In this document: positions 40,031 through 43,111 of the stretch, in pieces
How the letters are laid out: the number at the start of each line of letters is the position of its first letter
How positions within the stretch are numbered: the stretch's first letter is position 1
Virus record (IMG/VR): IMGVR_UViG_3300001683_000035
Coordinates: 1 to 43,111 of that record
Origin: a virus
Length of the DNA: 43,111 bases
Strand: one strand, 5' to 3'
Made by a program: the position numbers and the translations under genes
The notes under the pieces: generated by a model
The model's input: the letters and a program-made list of their open reading frames with translations, nothing else
Databases searched by the model: none
Told to the model about the DNA's origin: nothing

Positions 40031-41579
40031 ATGTCAAAAGAGTATCTTGACACAGAAAAAGGTTTAAATCAGAAAATAGTAGACGGAGTAAATAAGTTAG
40101 CAGACAACGTTGCTGCTACAATGGGACCAAGAGGAAGAAACGTTATTCTCTATCCCAAAAACAGTAACCCAATAATAACAAAAGATGGTGTAACGGTAGC
40201 AAGGTTTGTAAGCCTTGAAGATCCATTTGAAAATGTTGGGGCACAAATAATCAAACAGGCAAGTGAAGAAACTAATTCAAGCGCAGGAGATGGCACAACC
40301 ACTGCGACTGTATTGGCTCGCTCATTGCTCATAGAATCGCAAAAGTATCTCGCTGCGGGTTCGTCACCGGTAGAGCTAAAGAAAGGCATTGAGAAGGCAT
40401 CTGAGCGCGTTGTAGGGCACATTAAAGACATGTCCCAAGAGGTAAAGTCTCTTGATGATATAGAATCTATTGCAACCATCTCAGCAAATGGTGACAAGAG
40501 TATTGGAAAGCTTATTGCAACAGCAATTGATATGATAGGCAAAGACGGCTCCATCACAATAGAAGAGGGCCGCTCTCTTGAGACAAGTTTAGATGTAGTA
40601 GAAGGGTTTAGATTTGACAGCGGGTATGCCGCCGGCGCATTCATTACCGACGAGCGAAGAGGGGTGATGAAACATAACGATCCGCTCTTTCTTATCACTG
40701 ACGAAAAGATAGAGTTTGTAGAAGACATACTTCCAGCGCTGGAATTAGCTGCAAGAGACTCAAGACCGCTAATCATTGTGGCCGAAGAAGTAGAAGGTCA
40801 GGCGCTAGCTGCCGTTATCATGAACTCTGTTCGTGGTTCAATGAAGGTTGCTGCCATCAAGGCTCCGAAATATGGTGACGAAAGAAGGAACATATTAGAA
40901 GATTTATCAATAAGCGTTGGTGCTACTTTTATGTCTAGACAATCAGGGCTATCGCTCAAGGGCGTAAAGCTTAAGCACTTGGGCAATGCAAAATCAATTG
41001 AAAGCTCCAGGTTCGTTACAACAATTGTTGGCGGCAAGGGAGACGACGAAGAGACAGAAAAGAGAATAGAGTCTCTCAAGTCATTGTTCGAGCAGACAGA
41101 CAATATGCATGCATGCGAGCTTATACAAGAAAGAATAACAAGGCTGGCCAGCGGCATTGCCATTATTAATGTCGGTGCTGCGACAGAGATAGAGATGATA
41201 GAGAAGAAGCATAGAATAGAAGACTCTCTTGAGGCAGTAAAGTCTGCGCAACAAGCTTCTCAATGCCGCCGCTATGGTTGACAGAGAGGATCTTAGTTTA
41301 GAGAACAAAGAGCAAGAGTGCGGAGCAGACATACTATTTAAGATATGTGAAGCACCACTAAGACAAATGGTGCTAAACGCAGGAGGAAAGCCGGATGTTG
41401 TTATTAGCGAAGTCTTGTCTTCTGACGGGCTAGGGTATGACATCCTTAAAGAGGAGAAGGTCGATCTGGTAAAGGAAGGCATCATAGATCCGGCAAAAGT
41501 AACACGCTGTGCTCTTCAGAACGCTGTATCAGCAGCCGGCACACTTATCACTACAAGCCACGCTATTATTGAGGAATAA
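40031..41579 (+). pseudogene. GroEL-type chaperonin with internal lesion
   Basis: CGGAGGG precedes ATG 40031. The frame codes for group I chaperonin: MGPRGRNVILY, KDGVTVARF, SSAGDGTTTATVLAR (ATP site), RGSMKVAAIKAPKYG, and IEMIEKKHRIEDSLEAVKSAQ. It then shifts and stops at 41281. The remaining third continues in the +1 frame from about 41256 (LLNAAAMVDRED, APLRQMVLNAGGKPDVV, DPAKVTRCALQNAVSAAG) to 41579. Compared with GroEL, 11 residues (EEGVVAGGGVA, which binds nucleotide) are missing and only 4 bases lie in their place, a net loss of about 29 bases. As written the gene cannot make a whole chaperonin. A real deletion, a mixed population or an assembly error are possible. A GroES-like gene is at 24059. 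Confidence 0.82.
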
Positions 41580-41582
41580 CAC

Positions 41583-41591
41583 ACTATTTAT
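41583..41591 (+). promoter_or_regulatory. ACTATTTAT motif, candidate late promoter element
   Basis: ACACTATTTATACTATTG lies in the 35-base gap between the chaperonin and the tail-anchored protein, 23 bases before ATG 41615. Confidence 0.45.
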
Positions 41592-41614
41592 ACTATTGAA
41601 TGAGGGTGTAAATT

Positions 41615-41893
41615 ATGGTGGAGAAGAAGGCAACTAAAGAAGTCTGCTTAGCAATGCTAGATGGGAAATTGGATATGTTGGATTTGAAAATAGACGAACT
41701 TAAAGATAAGCAAGAAGACATGGCGGAAGACATCTCTAAAGTAAAAGATGCAGTTTATCATCCCGATGAAGGATTATACGCAAGGCTGAGAGAGTTAGAG
41801 GGCTGGAAAAAAACATCTTCTAAGCTGTTGTGGATGCTCATTTCTTCGATGATTGGCGTCATCTCATACATCATAACAAAGATAATAAGCTAA
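41615..41893 (+). CDS. Tail-anchored coiled-coil protein, holin/XhlA-like
   Basis: The 92-residue protein has a charged coiled coil (KLDMLDLKIDELKDKQEDMAED) followed by a single C-terminal membrane segment (LLWMLISSMIGVISYIITKII). This layout, including the GLYARLRELEGWKK turn, resembles hemolysin XhlA-type holin partners and other phage tail-anchored proteins. A role in lysis is plausible, but no endolysin lies in this window to support it. A GAGGGTG site precedes the ATG. Confidence 0.6.
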   Translation: MVEKKATKEVCLAMLDGKLDMLDLKIDELKDKQEDMAEDISKVKDAVYHPDEGLYARLRELEGWKKTSSKLLWMLISSMIGVISYIITKIIS

Positions 41894-41902
41894 AGAAAGT
41901 GC

Positions 41903-41931
41903 TTGACACGCCGCCGAAGGTGTGCTATTCT
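41903..41931 (+). promoter_or_regulatory. Sigma70-type promoter
   Basis: TTGACA (41903-41908), 17-base spacer, TATTCT (41926-41931). An imperfect dyad CACGCC/GGTGTG lies in the spacer. Predicted start is near 41938, 28 bases before ATG 41966. Confidence 0.8.
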
Positions 41932-41965
41932 GTCTTTGATTTCCGTTTTGGAAGAAAGGTTTTAC

Positions 41966-42304
41966 ATGTCAAAAGAGGTAAATATCACTCTAAAGACTTC
42001 TCTGGATGATATTCCGGCTGAAGTGGCAGAGTTATTAGAAGTTTTAGTATTGAAGCTAGCGAAAGAACTAGACAATCTAAAAGTCGTAACGAACAATATT
42101 GCAAACTCCAGAAGCGTGTCTGAATACGGGCATTGTTTGGTGGATATGGAAAGCTTGCGCCGCGGCTTATACAAAATAGATAATAGGGTGGAGGATACGA
42201 TGGGCATATTAGCAGCATACCAGCAACATATATCTGGCGCGCCCCAACAACCTTCTCAAGAGGATCTTCCCGTAGCAGAGGAGATAGTTGCGAACTATGA
42301 TTAA
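41966..42304 (+). CDS. Small helical protein, unknown
   Basis: ATG 41966 follows GAAAGG and lies just after the predicted transcription start, which rules out the earlier in-frame codons. The 112-residue product is helical with heptad-like Leu spacing (EVAELLEVLVLKLAKELDNL). The C-terminus is Pro/Gln-rich. No family recognised. Its end overlaps the next start. Confidence 0.68.
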   Translation: MSKEVNITLKTSLDDIPAEVAELLEVLVLKLAKELDNLKVVTNNIANSRSVSEYGHCLVDMESLRRGLYKIDNRVEDTMGILAAYQQHISGAPQQPSQEDLPVAEEIVANYD

Positions 42305-42548
42305 GACTGGAGACTTGGTGCACGTTCCAGAGAACGTATTGTTGTTCGATCCCACGAGCAAAGATGAAACTAAGTTTGATTACACTTACACCTTATCCCC
42401 ACAAGTGGGGATGGTGCTAGGCGAACCACGCTTCTTTAATGATCTAGAGAGTCCAACTTTTCCAAATAAATACTGTAAGATTTTTTGTATGGGGAGAATC
42501 TACAATGTCAGCAGGGAAAGTGTTTTTCCCCTCAAAGAAGGAGAGTGA
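42297..42548 (+). CDS. Small beta-rich protein, SH3-like
   Basis: From ATG 42297 the product is 83 residues, beta-rich with an SH3-barrel-like pattern (GDLVHVPENVLLFD, QVGMVLGEPRF, CKIFCMGRIYNV). TTG 42288 is an alternative start with better spacing from GAGGAG. It overlaps the previous gene by 8 bases. Function unknown. Confidence 0.62.
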   Translation: MIKTGDLVHVPENVLLFDPTSKDETKFDYTYTLSPQVGMVLGEPRFFNDLESPTFPNKYCKIFCMGRIYNVSRESVFPLKEGE

Positions 42549-42550
42549 TT

Positions 42551-42850
42551 ATGTTAGTAGAATTAGTAGAAGTAAAAAAGAAAAACCATTATGGTACTGG
42601 CGCAGGTGTGCAAAAACTAGAAAAAGTTTTCATAAACCCAGAGCACATAGTTAGTGTGCGCACCGACGATGTTGTAACAGCTTTATTTAGAGAAGGAAAA
42701 CTACCGTGGAGTGAGTTGAATCACGCTACTTCGTTTTCAGTAGTTACTTTGAGCGGCGGCAGTGCCGGCACCAGCATTACAGTTGTTGGCGCCCCCGAGA
42801 TAGTTCAAAAGAAATGCTTCGAATCGAAGAGAACTCTTCTTAGGGGATAA
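42551..42850 (+). CDS. Small beta-rich protein, weakly FlbD-like
   Basis: AAGGAGAG at 42539-42546 sets ATG 42551. The 99-residue product has strands LVELVEVKKK, LEKVFINPEHIVSVR, and FSVVTLSGG then TSITVVGAPEIV, a layout reminiscent of the small FlbD family. Similarity is by pattern only, with no function assigned. Confidence 0.6.
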   Translation: MLVELVEVKKKNHYGTGAGVQKLEKVFINPEHIVSVRTDDVVTALFREGKLPWSELNHATSFSVVTLSGGSAGTSITVVGAPEIVQKKCFESKRTLLRG

Positions 42851-42852
42851 AG

Positions 42853-43111
42853 ATGTTTAAATACATTCACGCCTACATCAAAGTCGATTGCCCTTATTGC
42901 AAGGATGCAATAGATTTGTTGGAAGAAAAAGAGAAGGATTATGTCATAACTGTGATGGACAAGTGTGAGACGTTCATGAGTGGCTTGAAGACACAGCTCA
43001 ACCATAAGACAGTTCCTGTTGTGATGGAGTGCGCGAGCGATGGGAGCACTAAACTAATTGGTGGGTTTACAGAATTAAAACCCTACCTCCTGAAAGAAGA
43101 GAAGAAGAAGT
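42853..43111 (+). CDS. Glutaredoxin (cut by window edge)
   Basis: ATG 42853 opens a frame that runs off the window after 86 codons. It starts with a strand then VDCPYCKDAIDLLEE, the CPYC redox motif of glutaredoxins, and later has the cis-Pro segment KTVPVV and a GGF turn, all typical of the thioredoxin fold. It probably donates electrons to the phage reductase or reduces protein disulfides. T4 has a comparable glutaredoxin, NrdC. Confidence 0.88.
   Translation, partial: MFKYIHAYIKVDCPYCKDAIDLLEEKEKDYVITVMDKCETFMSGLKTQLNHKTVPVVMECASDGSTKLIGGFTELKPYLLKEEKKK

Noticed and set aside
40150-40776. 208-residue minus-strand open frame opposite the chaperonin
   Set aside because: The plus strand here encodes conserved GroEL motifs; the antisense frame has no recognisable family and is a shadow.

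Overview
The window looks like part of the genome of a large lytic tailed phage of the T4 superfamily (myovirus, contractile tail). Every supported gene lies on the + strand, genes are packed with ATGA/GTGA/TTGA overlaps, and there is a T4-type tail sheath, tail tube, gp26-like and gp53-like baseplate proteins, gp32, UvsX/RecA, RNase H-like nuclease and gp41-like helicase. Near-consensus TTGACA-17-TATAAT promoters, a phage-encoded outer-membrane-type protein and several lipoproteins point to a Gram-negative host, probably a proteobacterium. The gene repertoire resembles uncultured marine T4-like phages; this is recognition from memory, not a search.

Layout. 1-14044 is a late structural block: sheath, tube, gp26-like protein with a small out-of-frame partner (candidate frameshift), tape measure, tube-cap/initiator-like baseplate protein, gp53-like LysM wedge protein, and a large baseplate protein that appears split into two frames, then another structural-looking protein. 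14046-31210 is replication and nucleotide metabolism: a compact family-A polymerase, a tubulin/FtsZ-like protein, gp32, UvsX, a deaminase, a 5'-3' nuclease, DnaB/gp41-type helicase, class II (B12) ribonucleotide reductase, a GroES-like co-chaperonin, ThyX, an HNH homing endonuclease, a nucleotidyltransferase-like protein, and a full bacterial-type DnaE (family C) polymerase. 31218-36116 is accessory: a GIY-YIG-like nuclease apparently reached through an A AAA AAG frameshift site, an adjacent adenine methyltransferase, tiny lipoproteins, dUTPase, an outer-membrane-like protein, tRNA-Gly(GCC), a Dam-like methylase and a lipoprotein with HELIH metallopeptidase motif. 36097-43111 has a zinc-ribbon protein, ClpP-like protease, a small sigma-region-4-like protein, acidic repeat protein, a structural-looking 486-aa protein, a GroEL-type chaperonin with an internal lesion, a tail-anchored holin-like protein, small unknowns, and a glutaredoxin running off the edge.

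Regulation appears to use two signals. Seven sigma70-type promoters (16322, 18343, 19937, 23716, 27479, 38293, 41903) precede replication or accessory genes; the two best have their -10 hexamer inside the loop of an inverted repeat. A different motif, ACTATTTAY or close to it, recurs in eight gaps, mostly 25-80 bases before late-type genes, and is a candidate phage-specific late element. The small sigma-4-like protein at 37272 is a possible partner for it.

Most notable: the tubulin-like protein beside a compact polymerase, two unrelated DNA polymerases in one phage, two candidate programmed frameshifts, a broken GroEL alongside an intact GroES-like gene, and the promoter/hairpin cassettes.
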